From assembly GCA_051530055.1 (NCBI GenBank), contig CM121343.1, forward strand, positions 1,426,001-1,490,000: 64,000 bases of DNA. Direction: 5' to 3'. The stretch comes from Neoechinorhynchus agilis (lineage: Eukaryota; Acanthocephala). Below are positions 1 to 11,189 of the stretch, piece after piece. Every line of letters starts with the position of its first letter. The first letter of the stretch is position 1. The notes beneath the pieces are model-generated. The model had not been told where the DNA came from. It saw nothing but the letters and a program-made list of their open reading frames with translations, and ran no database searches. The translations under genes and the position numbers were made by a program.

Positions 1-729
1 GACTATTCGCTTCCTCTGGCGATGTTGTGTCAGTGCTCTACGTTTGGACAACTCGTTATTGAGAAGATGCGTACAGACTAGAATAGGGTAATATCTCATG
101 CCAATAAGGAAAACGAATCCTATCTTTATTGCCAGATCCGCCATAATAGTAAAGGCTGCGATTTCCGTAGAGGATGCGGGAATCTCCTCGTCGTTGTTCA
201 TCAAACTTTGATATGAAGAGTTAAAAATTTGAGGGCTTATACCGTCTTTATACAGAAGGGATGCTGTATCGATAATCGATGATTGTTGGTTATCCATTGG
301 CCCATATGCTATTGTTCCTTTGAATAAGAGTACTTCAAATACCTTCAGAACTTCGCATGCCAATATTCCAAATATCACGACTGTCGACGAACGATTAGTC
401 ATTTGAAATGGATTCATTGGCAATGGAAACCAAAAACTCTTTCGTCTGTACCATTTATTGCGACCGTGCTCCGAGTTTTCATCGCTGCAATACATCAGTA
501 TGGTGAATGCTAACAGCGCAAAAACCGATACGGGAAAAGCAATTAGGTTTTCATGAGCCAAATGAGTCATTACTTGGCACTGTCGCAATATACCCATTGC
601 TGACATTATTTTTTCTTGAAATTCAACATAACTTGAAAATGGAGGTTGATATATGGACGACTGTATGCCCACGGTTACACCAAGAGATATAAGAGTCAAT
701 ATTATTGTCAGCATATACGCCACTAATGT
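1..729 (-). CDS. multi-spanning membrane protein, partial (possibly STRA6/retinol-receptor-like)
   Basis: A minus-strand frame stays open for about 240 codons from 729 to the left edge, so the C-terminus is outside the window. The first ATG is at 714, and an AG at 724-723 could be a splice acceptor. The translation shows four hydrophobic segments: YMLTIILTLISLGVTVG, LIAFPVSVFALLAFTILMY, TVVIFGILACEVLKVFEVLL and MADLAIKIGFVFLIGMRYY. Between the second and third is a basic loop followed by PLPMNPFQMTNRSS. After the fourth come PILVCTHLLNNELSKRRAL and a basic tail. The RYYP motif after the last helix and the NPFQ loop faintly recall the STRA6/RBP-receptor family. That link is inference from memory and weak. 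The open frame, hydrophobic periodicity and lack of stops support a real exon. Confidence 0.5.
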
Positions 730-1183
730 TCATATCATGTTTCGATAACGATCTTCAGGATTCTAGATAATCGCTCATAAATGATTTTCGCCTTTAAATT
801 CACTCATATAACCGCAGTAACATTATGCATATAAGGAGGAATCGTCGGTGGAAAATCCGTTTGTAGACCCCAATTCTCACATAAGGAATTTTAAAAATGA
901 TTAGTAATACGCTGTTGTTAAAAACTGTCTTAATGAATGCTGCGCCAATTAAAATTAGCCGATCACATTTATCAGTTTAAAGTATCTTAAACGGCTGAAT
1001 TTAAGCACAACGCCCACGGATTTTGGTAAGGGAAGCGCTAGTCTCCATACGGTAACGAGTTTATACATTCCTTTGGATCCTCAGATACCTCCGGCACTGT
1101 GCCCAAATTTAGACGTGAAGGATAACTTCATTCATACGCTGAATTTCAGCAAAAATCAGAATATGTAATCTTCTACATACTAC
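730..1183. other. intergenic or intronic stretch with a short repeat piece
   Basis: No convincing coding frame is seen. Positions about 1,050-1,095 resemble one end of the tRNA-like inverted-end element found at 22,835-23,035 and 27,378-27,574 (shared words GGATCCTCAGATACCTCC and a diverged terminal repeat). The rest shows nothing recognisable. Confidence 0.45.
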
Positions 1184-2424
1184 CTATAAATTTAGCAAGT
1201 TTACGAAATGAACATTGGTGGCAAACGTGGTGATTTTTTTCCATTTTCGAATGGATCTCCGTTCTTCTTCAAGTCTGGACGCAATCTTCGTTGGCTTGGT
1301 GCTAACATTTGAGTATTTTGTGGGAGAAGTGCTCTCATATTCCATATCATGTTGCCTTCTCGGTTTCAAGATTCCCTGGCATAAAGCGACAATTGCTTTA
1401 AGCACCTTTTTGAACTTATTGGAGTGTGCCAAAGTGACGAAAAAGATGATGACTCCGCTGATAAGAACTTGAATTCCCCTTCTTGTAACGTGATCGCAAA
1501 ATTTCCCACCATATAAAAAATTGCATTCGCATTGTATTCCACTTACCATCCTGACGATATTGGATTTATCAACGCATTTTCCATGATCGCCACACAGTGC
1601 CGCATGTATTGAGCAGAGATCCGTTGCATACTGGCAAACGAACTGAGCGTCGGACAATGCGTTTTCCGGCGTTGATGAAAAGCAGTTTCTAAGCTCACTG
1701 AGTCGACAATCGCCCTCGGCGGGAATAAGTTCACTATATGCCATTGCGTAAGAGTAGTTCATGATTAGACAGTGAGTTGGTTCGTTAATGTCACTAGAGA
1801 TCGAATTTAGACTGACATGGGTGCAGTAGTGCTCATTGAGCATTCTATATCGACTTCTAGAAGGAGATAACTCTTGGATTGGCGACTTAAAGTCCTTAGA
1901 TTTTAGCATTCGATTTCAATGATTCTCCCAATCAATAGATCGTCTGGGACGTGAAGAACCACTGGCATACAGGAAGACACGTTTTTCTTGGTAAGAAACT
2001 TCGCAATTTTTTCGACGTCTTCAAAATCGCCTATCTGTGCAACGGACACCCTTGCAATTGCGTCACTTTCCATCTTTCCACACAGAACAGCTTCCCGTTG
2101 ACATCGAGCAGAGATTTGATCAGCTAGCGAATCCTGTTTGCTAAACACAGAAACTAAAGTATAACATGACTTTCCCACTCTTAGCCATCCATTCGGACAT
2201 AAAAACCGATTCACCGTATTGTTGAACTTATCCAATATAACGCTCGTCTTAGATGCGCCCCTTTCAATCATATCAATTGCAAAATATTCGAGAGCATCCA
2301 ACCATTCTCCACTGCCACCAGTTAAAGTCTCTGACTTCATCGCTTTTGAGGTATACGAATGAAAAAAGATCATCGCTAACACCATTCGCAACGCAAGCAT
2401 TGGGAAGATATACAAATGATTCAA
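1184..2424 (-). CDS. secreted/type I membrane protein with lectin-like and EGF-like regions (in two frames)
   Basis: Two overlapping minus-strand frames, 2,424-1,903 (173 aa) and 1,909-1,184 (241 aa), read like one gene. The first starts with a hydrophobic signal-like segment (MLALRMVLAMIFFHSY). It has a C-type-lectin-like opening, CPNGWLRVGKSCYTL, and several cysteines. The second carries more cysteines and an EGF-like module (CGDHGKC then CECNFLYGGKFC). It then has one hydrophobic helix (IQVLISGVIIFFVTLA) and a basic, Ser/Thr-rich cytoplasmic tail. The frames meet at about 1,903-1,909, so either a short intron or a one-base shift lies there. No clear GT-AG pair is visible. It could be an intact two-exon gene or a recently broken one. 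The likely role is a cell-surface or secreted recognition protein, inferred only from domain types. Confidence 0.55.
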
Positions 2425-3145
2425 TTACCTGCAGTATTTAAGCCGGAATCGCGTAAAAATCTCAAATAATCCGTCGATTCCCGTCCGAATTTGTTATATT
2501 CCAGCTTCCCAGGGCAATAATTGCGTAATTTAGCCATTACTTCTGTTTTCTTTCGGAATTATTGCGCGCTTTTAAACATTAAAATCAATTTTTATCGTTT
2601 TAATAAATTGTGAAAGAATCAATTCAGCGCTGCTGTTATCCTCACGCGTTGTTTATGGATATATTTTGTTTGGTGCTGTAGAGATTGATTTATTGATTCC
2701 ATTTGGAAATATTTCGTTCGTCTCGTCATACGTCTTCAGGTTGCTTGTTAATTTTCTAATGAACTAACAAGCTGAATTATGGACATTTAAAATTAGCAGT
2801 GTAGTAAGCCTAAAAGAAACAAGATTGATCCGCAACGGAAGGTTGTCGCTAACCGCCTACCCTTTTGGATTCGTTGATGGAACTGGAGAATGTGGTGAAA
2901 TCGCTCGATTTAGGCCACTCTGCTGCTTTTAACATCAATCATTTGAATCGCCCATGTATTCCAGCGTAACCAAGACGGTTCGATTTGAAAGCGCCAGACA
3001 ATGTTTAGTGGCCGCGGTCGACCAAAAAGATATCAATCAATGGATTTTCTTCAAAGGCCACAAAAGCACTGGAACTATTCAAGGTTCAAAATATCGATCG
3101 TATCACGGTTTTAGCCGCCTTCTGAATATAAAAGCAATTAACAGC
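2425..3145. other. AT-rich spacer with a decayed coding-like stretch
   Basis: Positions 2,425-2,877 are AT-rich with no recognisable feature. A plus-strand frame from ATG at 2,878 (MELENVVKSLDLGHSAAF) continues with coding-like composition to about 3,140 but is interrupted by stops. I do not recognise the family. It ends where homology to the capping-enzyme copy at 25-27 kb begins. Confidence 0.3.
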
Positions 3146-5007
3146 GATGGATATAAGGATTACCCTAAAAACAAATCAAAAATCGATTCATTGAGATTTG
3201 CGATAGCTTGCTAGAATCTAACCCGAATTCAGTCATCGCGCCCCATTGTACATGCGCATACAATAACTCAGGATTTCTTGTTGCTTCGTATCTTATTGAA
3301 AAGACGAAAATGAAGCTGAGAAGTGCAATAACGGAATATCAGCGATATCGTGCCCCGGGAATTCAATCGCCCCCGTTTATTCACGGCTTGAGATTACGGT
3401 ACTCAAGTTGGCGAACAGGAGTGTTATTGAAACGCAAAATAGATGTCAAAGATGTGACAATTACCGAGAACACGAAATGGCAGTGAGTATTGAAACGAGA
3501 ACAAATTACGGATCGAGGCAGAAAGCAAATGACGAAAGCTTGGAAACCGATATCATTGACATTGATAGAAAGAAGATCGCTGGTGGACGAAAGCGTTGTA
3601 TAGGTGATTCAGGCGAGCAAAGGATACCGTCAAAGAGACGAGTTTCACAATCGTCTACTTGCGACTCAACTAGTTAAAAGCGAGTCAAAAGACCTCAAAT
3701 CCAGAAAGAGATCAAAGAATAATATATCCTCTTGTAAAAGATCGTCTCAAGTGGCACAAATAACGGAATCAACAAGCCAAGAACAGAGTCCATCTACAAA
3801 AAGGGTTGCAGTCAGCGCGGAGCAAGCAGTTTTCAGGCCACAAAGGAAAGTCGCTGAACTACCAACAAAAACAAACCCTTCAATTCTTGATAGTTCGCTT
3901 GAAGACGCAAGCCAACCAACAGGTCTGTCACAGGGCTTCTCGGTAGATGTTCCTTACATCTATCGACTGAGATACGACACCGACCAAAGAAAAATCGACG
4001 AAATTCAGCAAAACATTACAGAACTTTGTCCAGTTAATCATGGAGGAGGATTCATCGGTAGCCAGCAGGTATCAATGACAGTTAATAATGTTGAAACATT
4101 GTGGCAATTAAGTTATCGAGAAAGCTACAAGGCCGACGGAACCCGGTACTTGCTTTTTATTCGAGAGTAAAACGAAATTTATATTATCGACAGGCGCAAT
4201 TCAATCTTCAGAGTTACCAATCTTACGTTTGTGACGAACCGTGGCACCACAGATCATCTTCGTCAGACTTTGCTTGATTGAGAGATGGTGGAAAATATCG
4301 AGGTTGGTACACGGATTCCTCGATTCCTTATATTTTACGTCTTGGCATTCAACAGGCATTCTACAGGTAAGGAACTGAATTAGGAAAAACGATCGGAACT
4401 CATTTGGAGGGAGATTATGCAGCCTCGTTATCGTGCTATTATCGAATACGGAACTATAGACCGAAGTCGAGAGCCTTTTCGGATTAAAAAGAAGGATTTT
4501 TACGACCTCATGTTCACTAAACAAATTTTTAATGGGATGTTTCAAAATGAGATAACCCATCAAGAAGACGGTCTTATATTTCAGCCCGTTGATATGTCGT
4601 ATATTTTTGGTACCTTTGACAAGCTGCTAAAATATTAACCTCCACCATTCAATTCGGTCGATTTCAAATTGGTCATTCCTCGACACGTGATGGAAAAGCG
4701 AAAAATAGGATCTAGCGGGCTGCTGTATGTGAGAAATTACCAAGAGCCGTTTGTACGGATTCGACTCACGGATGAATTGTTTCGATGCTAAGAAAAGATA
4801 ATTGAATGCGTTGTTGCCGGAGGTGAATGGAAGATGGTTCGGGTTAGAACTGATAATGACATCCCTAATGCTTTTCAAACTGCAATTCCGATCAAGGAAA
4901 GTATTGAAATATCCGTGGCGCAAGATTTACTTTTGAATACCATTGCAAAGGTCAACCGTAGATTGTTTTATATAAAGAGTTTAGAAGACTACAACAAGAT
5001 CGACTAG
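3146..5007 (+). pseudogene. mRNA capping enzyme pseudogene, copy A (5' truncated)
   Basis: This is a single-exon relic of the metazoan bifunctional capping enzyme, which acts in the nucleus on nascent RNA polymerase II transcripts. The phosphatase P-loop region reads HCTCAYNNSGFLVASYLIEK, where active enzymes have HCxxxxNRTG. The key P-loop arginine is therefore Asn here. The guanylyltransferase motif I KADGTRYLLFI is intact at about 4,129-4,161. Later motifs follow: NEIYIIDRRNSIF, a remnant of LLDGEM carrying TGA, DGLIFQP, PPFNSVDFK, GLLYVRNYQEPF, and KIIEC with RTDNDIPNAFQTAI near the C-terminus. Stops interrupt the GTase half at 4,168, about 4,276, about 4,378, 4,636 and about 4,786. A one-base loss near 3,170 shifts the phosphatase half. 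The first ~110 residues are absent: homology to copy B starts at about 3,146. The lack of introns suggests a retrocopy, which is inference. Confidence 0.85.
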
Positions 5008-5600
5008 GAAGTTGCAAAACGCTTCAAGGAGATGGGCATCTATTTTTCAGTCAGCGACTTCCTTCAGGGATGCTAAGTTTGAAATCGCGGATGGAGCGAG
5101 CTATTCGACTAAAAAATAATTTGTTAACTGCCGGCGCTTTCAATAAAGCATCGATTAGTAAATTTCAATTTTGTTTGGGTGTTTGTTTCTTTTTATAGTG
5201 ATAATCACATAAACTTATCTTATCTTTTCTAAAAATCGAAAAACTTCATAAAAAATAAAATCGAAAAATCCAAAACTTGAGATCAAAAATATGAACGATA
5301 CTTGAATCATAAAACTTCGAATAAAATCCATGGTTTAGGTTTTAAATCGTAGAATAAACGGAAAATAATTCAATACAACGCTGAGCGGTTTCAGTTGTGA
5401 CGCAAAACATTTTTCAAGCGAGGCAATCGAATTGCATTTAGTCTCAGGGAGCAACAATTTCAAGAGGGTACGCCAATGAAAAACCATCCAGAAATTTTTA
5501 TATTTCATTTGCAGGTACGATTGAAAATATCCGTTTTTACTGAAGCCAAGGGATAAACAAAATGGCGAAGTAAAAAAATAAAATATTTTTTGTCAAGATA
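5008..5600. other. AT-rich spacer, nothing recognised
   Basis: AT-rich sequence downstream of the capping-enzyme relic with runs of A and T. No reading frame, RNA gene or terminal repeat is seen. Confidence 0.4.
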
Positions 5601-5864
5601 TAATGCGAGGAGAAGCAACCTCATTACATGAAATCGACCAATATCGTCAACGATAAATCGGAAAAAACTGCTGAATCATTGGATCAGAAGCAAGTCGTTA
5701 ACGCTGCCCGAAAGCGCGGGAAATGTGTCTTTGAATGTGAAGCCAAGTAATCATTTTCCAAAAAAAACCAGCGAATCAGCATAATCATCGCAAAGTGACA
5801 AAAGCGGCAATGCCATTGGAATCGACCATTTTACTTTAGGAAATTGCGCACTAGACTTGATTAG

Positions 5865-5972
5865 GATTTCAGGATATGGAATTTAGACTGGATTCTTCGA
5901 ATTTTCCGAGAAATAATATCAAAAGAAATGATAGCGCAAGAAGTACAAGCATCAAAAATCGATGAAGTCTAG
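5865..5972 (+). pseudogene. fragment of the small GIWNLDW protein family
   Basis: A 35-codon open stretch reads RIWNLDWILRIFREIISKEM and then IAQEVQASKIDEV before a TAG. It matches GIWNLDWIRRMFRQFMSKEI of the intact 77-codon frames at 40,702 and 49,171. Substitutions are mostly conservative and the frame is kept over this stretch. Upstream, the region homologous to the rest of the 77-aa frame contains stops, so this copy is broken. Function unknown. Confidence 0.4.
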
Positions 5973-6654
5973 AAAAGATGATAAATTACGTGGCTAACGG
6001 TAAATATAAATACTTAATTGAACCTGTGTACGCAAAGTCAAAAAATGCAATTTAGAGTTCCATGGAATCAAAATAATAAGTTATTCAATCGAATGGCGCA
6101 AGTTTTGTAAGCTAAAACAGAAAATTATATCGAAATAAAGAGTAATGCGATTTTTATGTTTGGAGTGTTAAAGAATCATAATTAAGACCAATAAAAATGT
6201 AGATGATTCTTTTCAATTGGGTTTCAAGTTATAAATGCAATAAATGATACATTATTTTGATCTTTTCACTATCCTTCGTTTGAACGTCGAACATCGAATG
6301 TATTTCTAGTTTTAAGGACAGGATGCATCACCGCTTAAACCTTTTTTTAATCCGTCAAGTACATTTCTAATAACTATTCGAAAATGCATCCAATCACCGT
6401 CGGACAGTTTGTAGCAATTTAAGAAAGCCGGAATTAAAAGTTTATTTTTTTGGGGAAGGACGAATGTATTTGCTAGGCTGCATTATTTCTGCGGTTATAG
6501 AGTATCTTAATAAGAAGAGTTAAGTGGAATAAGATAAGACGGCAGCATTGATCAGCGTTGCTCAGCTACTCAAATGTTCGGAAATTCCCTCTTTAGAATA
6601 AATACATAACTTATTTTTGTTTATAATCAATCCTCCGTTCCAAAAGCCTTTAAC

Positions 6655-6936
6655 TCACAGGGTCCCATTTCGTAAATATTGGAGTCCATAATAAATGATA
6701 ATCAAAAGTACCACAAAGAAAGTCATTATAATAGGCATAATCGTTGTAAACCTATAGCAATAATCATAAATTTTTTTGGAATTTTTGCAGTTTCGCTTAT
6801 CGTTTCCTTCAGCTACATTCAATGTTGTATTGTTGGACATTTTACTTTTGCGTCTTCGATACTTAACACAAAGCTTTTTAATTCGTCTCTTAGCAACGAG
6901 GATTTCATTGACGATTTTGAAAGTTGGCAATGCCAT
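6655..6936 (-). CDS. small single-pass membrane protein, unit X copy 1
   Basis: The frame is 93 codons if started at 6,936. A start at 6,840 (MSNNTTLNVAEGNDKR) is preferred because the homologous frame at 41,815 begins there. A short polar N-terminus with NNT and Cys is followed by one strong hydrophobic helix (IMPIIMTFFVVLLIIIYY) and a short tail. Homologues lie at 41,624-41,815 and 50,097-50,384 (-). A more distant relative lies at 42,882-43,088 and 51,355-51,561. Relative to that paralogue, the tail is out of frame (the ELKAFxTED words continue in another frame). I do not recognise the family. Conservation across copies suggests a real protein or a recently functional one. Confidence 0.4.
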   Translation of the reverse strand: MALPTFKIVNEILVAKRRIKKLCVKYRRRKSKMSNNTTLNVAEGNDKRNCKNSKKIYDYCYRFTTIMPIIMTFFVVLLIIIYYGLQYLRNGTL

Positions 6937-7245
6937 TCAAAGTTCCATGGAATCAAAATAATAAGTTATTAAATCGAATGGCGCAAGTTTCTTAAAGCTA
7001 AAACAGGAAATTGTATCGAAGTAAAGATAAATGCGATTTTTATGTTTGAAGTGTTAAAGAATCATAATTAAAATCAATTCCGCCGTGAGCATTTCTAACG
7101 AACGCCAGTCGCACGACGAAATAACAGATAAATGTTTCATCAACAGATCGTTCAGGAGCATTTGTCTTTACTCCTTTAGAAACCTGAACTTTACTGTTGG
7201 AAACACTCGTGTTGAATAAGTTGTACGCTTCAAGGTAACAAGGCA

Positions 7246-8690
7246 TTTTTTATTTTATTAAAAATACAATTAACCTTTTTTGTCTTAGCTCTCAAAGTGC
7301 TGAAAACAAGAAAAACTGCTTTAATTCCAAAACAAGAACCAATGACACAACTATGAAGATTTATGTCAATCTTTCGAAACGTATTTTTGATACTAATGAA
7401 ATCAGCTTATTAAACGAGGGACTGAATTTCATTCCGGATAACTTTCAAAACAATATAAAATCAGATGTGATGTTGAAGAGATAGTGACTACGACACCCAC
7501 AAAAGCATTAAAATCAATCGCAGACTATGATAAGAAAGCATCGAATATCAATGAGGTGAACCAGAGATGGAGAGCACAATGTTGTCGATGTTCAACCAAT
7601 TCAACAAAATTTCAAACCTAAATGACAAACGACAACTCCTAAATTTGCCGGGATCTCGTGGTACCCCTCAACTCGCTTCAGCTGTCCGTGGGACTGGTGG
7701 AAAGCGCCGTTAAAGTCCTTTAGAAAGGCGACCTACAGCAGCTTTCTGCCTTACGGAAAAGTGATCGTGCTCGTAAACCAATAAAACTTTGCGCATTGCT
7801 ATGCGGCCTACAGGGTGCCTTTGGTACTTGATTTCGTTGAAATTGCTAAGCCTTGTCCGATGTACCGTTGGTTAGTTTCTGACTTTCGGTCACCAAACAT
7901 GGAGCTATTAGCAAATGACTCCGATTTTCGCGTTTACATCGATCTCCTTTGTGCGTATTCGATCATGATCGCAAATCGAACGTTGCATTCAAATATTCGT
8001 TCTGGAAAATCCGTATAACGATGATAACAACAGAATTTACGCAGCGGATAAGGGAAAGATGCTGGTTTCCCACGCTCTCTTGTTACTTGGTAATATTAAA
8101 TTCACATGGCTAAAAAAAGGAATCCAACTATATCTCCTGACAGACAATTTAACGCCTTCTTGAAAAAAAAACGATTGCGGGATGACAAATTATGTAATAG
8201 ATCAACAAACGGCAAAAATACTTTTTCATACGTCTTTCCAAAGGTTCATCAAACAAAACTCAACTTTCATCTGATTAAAAGCATCCAACTTGTAATTTAC
8301 CCACTCGATGGCAAAGGACATTAATCGCTTGCTTAGCTTAAACGTGGACGAATATGAACATAACATTAAAGATGGTACTACTTTTGCCAAGTAAATTCAC
8401 CGACAGACTATGAAAGGACTAAGAGTTCATGCCGTTGATGTGGTGTCTTTATTCACGAACGTCTCAAATGTAGAATCTGTCAATTTGGATGCTAATATGT
8501 TGGTTAATTTATTCACGAGACGTTCAAAAAATTTCGACGATTGGACCCAGGTAATATTGTGGTATACAACGACGACGATTCTCCAATTCGAAGATTCCAA
8601 ATCTGTCTTTGTTGTTCATGCGAAATTGGGAAAAGATATTAAAAGCTGGCTTCCTGGACTCAAGAAATATTGACGGCGTTCGATACGCAA
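7246..8690 (+). mobile_element. Penelope-like element (PLE), decayed N-terminal and RT part
   Basis: The part near 7,370-7,440 reads ISLLNEGLNFIPDN, the conserved PLE N-terminal motif. Further along, AADKGKMLV (about 8,041) matches the PLE ADKG motif. HAVDVVSLFTNVSNVE (about 8,428) matches the RT block with the catalytic Asp and SLFTNV. Neither the RT motif with paired aspartates nor a GIY-YIG domain is present. The copy is in several frames and heavily decayed. A 7,620-7,790 stretch inside it is not recognised. Confidence 0.6.
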
Positions 8691-9110
8691 TGAATCGACG
8701 AATTTAGTTAATAAGTTAACATTGTAGAACAAGTTTAAGGGTGTTAATAACTCGAATAAAAGTGTGGTCGGTAGCGTACATCACTTTCTTTACACTAAAG
8801 AAATTCAAAGTGTAATGCTTTCGCTTTCCTGTGTAAATTCTTTTTACATTGAACATTTGCTAATTTTGGTGTGCTTCAAACAGATTGTTTGAATTGTTAA
8901 AAATATATTATGTTGGTTTTAAAAAAATTCCACTTAAAAGAATAACCGCCCAAACTAGCCATTTGTAGACCATTTTATAATTTAAATTGAGAAATGAAGT
9001 TGCAGGTAATCGACACCCGCGTGGCACTATTAAATCATAACATCCGGCGACGAAGGTTATAATAAACGAGTACCAATGATTGTAGCAGTGCGGATGAACC
9101 AACAACGCCT
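8691..9110. other. spacer, nothing recognised
   Basis: AT-rich sequence without a supported coding frame. The minus-strand frames here overlap the Gypsy relic downstream and are read as shadows. Confidence 0.35.
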
Positions 9111-9960
9111 ATCGAAAATCACACCGGGAACGCCGAAAGGAAAAGAGCAAGCGTTAAAATGAAGAGATGATAATACGATGCTAAGGTGCATCATAAACGT
9201 GAAAGGTGAAAAAAGAGCACAGGTGCTGAGAACGATTTGGAAGAAGCTCGGTGAACCAAGGTTGAAGGATATACCAACCATCAGAGCGTTTAGTGGAACG
9301 AATATCGATACCTTAGAGGATGTCCAGGTCACATTTGGTCGACCAATGATATACCTTAAAGTAATTGTTATCATTGTAATGGAGCGATAATATTTGGTTT
9401 ACCGTAGGTGCTAGCGTTCGACTTTAAGATTCCAGAAGCTCGTGCACAATATTCAAGAAGACGATGTGGACGCCTGGGCAGTACAAACCATGATTTCTAA
9501 GAATTTTCTAACACCATTCGATGGCACCGTCGGAGCAATTAAGGATTTCTAGGCTAGCCGTGCGCAATAGAATATGAACAAAAAAGTTCTATTTGCTTTA
9601 TGAAGCGCTAGAATAAGAATTAGAAAGATTAGTCAGCAATGGAATACTTGCCACAGTATAGGTGGTGAAGGAAGATATAAAATGAGCGACTTCGATAATG
9701 ATTGTACGGAAAGATCATGGATGTAAGGATTTCAGAGTCACACTAAACAAGTGCCTCATATTGGACTTTCTCCAGATTCCAACGTTTAAAGAAGTAATAC
9801 AGAATCTGGCCAATGCGAAATGGTACAGCAGACTAGTAGAACACTGACGATGGCCACCCTGATGAGACATTTCAGGTACAAGAGATTAGCATTGGGAACA
9901 TCCGCCGCCCGAATATTTTCCAGACGTATATTAACGGCGTGCTTAAATTACTTTATAGGC
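9111..9960 (+). mobile_element. Gypsy-type LTR retrotransposon fossil: protease to RT part
   Basis: Decayed Gypsy pol. The early part resembles the protease-to-RT linker (TIWKKLGEPRLKDIPTIRAF). Later parts resemble RT blocks 'NLANAKWYSRL' and 'RYKRLALGTSAA'. It is broken in many places and has no recognisable LTRs, so it is probably old. It joins a non-LTR reverse transcriptase at about 9,960. Confidence 0.6.
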
Positions 9961-10816
9961 ACGGAGACAAAGGAGGACATTTCATACTTGAAGAATGTGT
10001 ACCATCGGTTGGAGATTTTTAGATGCCCTGCAACTCTAATTTTATTACAAAAGAGACATCCACGCTCGGACGAAAATACCGCCTTGCCCTTTAACTCAAA
10101 AACTCCGCCTGAAACGAATACTTTGATCTCTATTGATGAGATGAAACGGAGCGTTTCCTCCTTTTCTAACGGATCCGGGCATGGTTTAGGTGGTCTACGT
10201 CCTCAACAGCCGGAACTGGAGCTATCTCTCGAAAATTCACTGATCAAACTTATCGATCGATTCACAATGGGCGGTCTCAGTAAAGTTTGTCAGCAGCTCT
10301 TTTTCTCACCTTCCTTGCTTTATCAAAAAATGATGGAGGTGTTCGACCCATTGCAATAGGCTGTGCACTTCGTAGACTCGCAGCTAAAGTTCTATGTAAA
10401 CGAATCACAGACAAGGTAGGCGTACAACTTCGACCTGCACAACTTGGTTGCTGTACCTCGTGTGGTACCGAGCCGATCGTTCATGCTCTTCGTAATTATA
10501 TTGAAAATTCGACCTCGCCAAGTGTTGTGCTTAAACTCGACTTCAAAAACGCTTTCAACTCATTGAATCGATGTGCCCTCCTTAATAGTATAATCGAAAA
10601 CGTACCGGAGATTTTCCCGTACTTTCAAACAGCTTACGGCTCAAAGAAGCTTCTAATATATGAGAATAATATAATATGGTCGGAGTCCGGAGTTCAGAAG
10701 GGAGACCCCCTGGGCCCCATCGGTTTCTCAGTCGCAGTTAATCACGTTGCTAAATCTTCCTCACCTACGGTTATCCCGTATTTTGCAAACTTCAAAATCG
10801 CTAATCCGCCGTCTTG
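9960..10816 (+). mobile_element. non-LTR retrotransposon (LINE) reverse transcriptase fragment
   Basis: Two overlapping frames (up to 10,359 and 10,287-10,817) carry non-LTR RT motifs. They are SFSNGSGHGLGGLRPQ (fingers), NDGGVRPIAIGCALRRLAAK, VVLKLDFKNAFNSLNR with the first catalytic Asp, and GVQKGDPLGPIGFSVAVN. The YxDD block region is not preserved: VIPYFANF stands where it is expected. A one-base shift at about 10,290-10,330 splits the domain. No endonuclease or ORF1 is attached. The GVRPIAxG and GDPLGP wording differs from the jockey-like LINEs elsewhere here, so it is a separate LINE lineage. The clade is not determined. Confidence 0.75.
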
Positions 10817-11189
10817 AAATTCTTCATAAAAGAGCATATAAATTTGAACAGCTAACTTCATAACGCCTCTCAGCCCTACCACCACAATATCTTCCACATA
10901 TCGCACCCTTTTCACACGAGAACAACACTCGTAATCCTAATTCGTTTTTTCCTCTTTCGACTTCGCACCTCCCTATACTTACGCTCCTTTTCCATGCCGC
11001 CCAGTCTTCTCGGATATCATAACCTGAAATGAATCTGAGGAAAAACCAACCTTACAAGCGCTTCTGCGAACAATAACCACCAATTCCCATCAGAACGGAT
11101 CTTCCAACCCAACCGAACATTGCCGCCCGCCAGGACTCGTAATCCACTTTATAATCAATAGCCAGTTTCATTTTCCAATCAGAACTCGA
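10817..11189. other. pyrimidine-rich spacer, nothing recognised
   Basis: C/T-rich sequence after the LINE RT fragment. It may be a 3' part of that element or unrelated DNA. No coding frame is supported. Confidence 0.35.

Larger units (their letters stand above)
5600..7245. repeat. repeated unit X, diverged copy 1
   Basis: This stretch is a diverged relative of 40,600-42,290 and 49,070-50,750. Shared words include CCTTCGTTTGAACGTCGAAC, GCATCCAATCACCGTCGGA and GGAATTTAGACTGGATTC. In all three copies a short plus-strand frame and a minus-strand small membrane-protein frame lie at matching positions. No terminal inverted repeats or LTRs are seen, so this looks like an old duplicated genomic unit rather than a standard transposon. 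Confidence 0.6.

Noticed and set aside
3146-5007. Possible alternative genetic code, since the capping-enzyme relic has TAA, TAG and TGA at conserved positions
   Set aside because: All three stop types occur, key residues are lost and frame shifts are present. Other long frames (LINE B ORF1, 29-30 kb PLE) use ordinary stops. Decay explains it.
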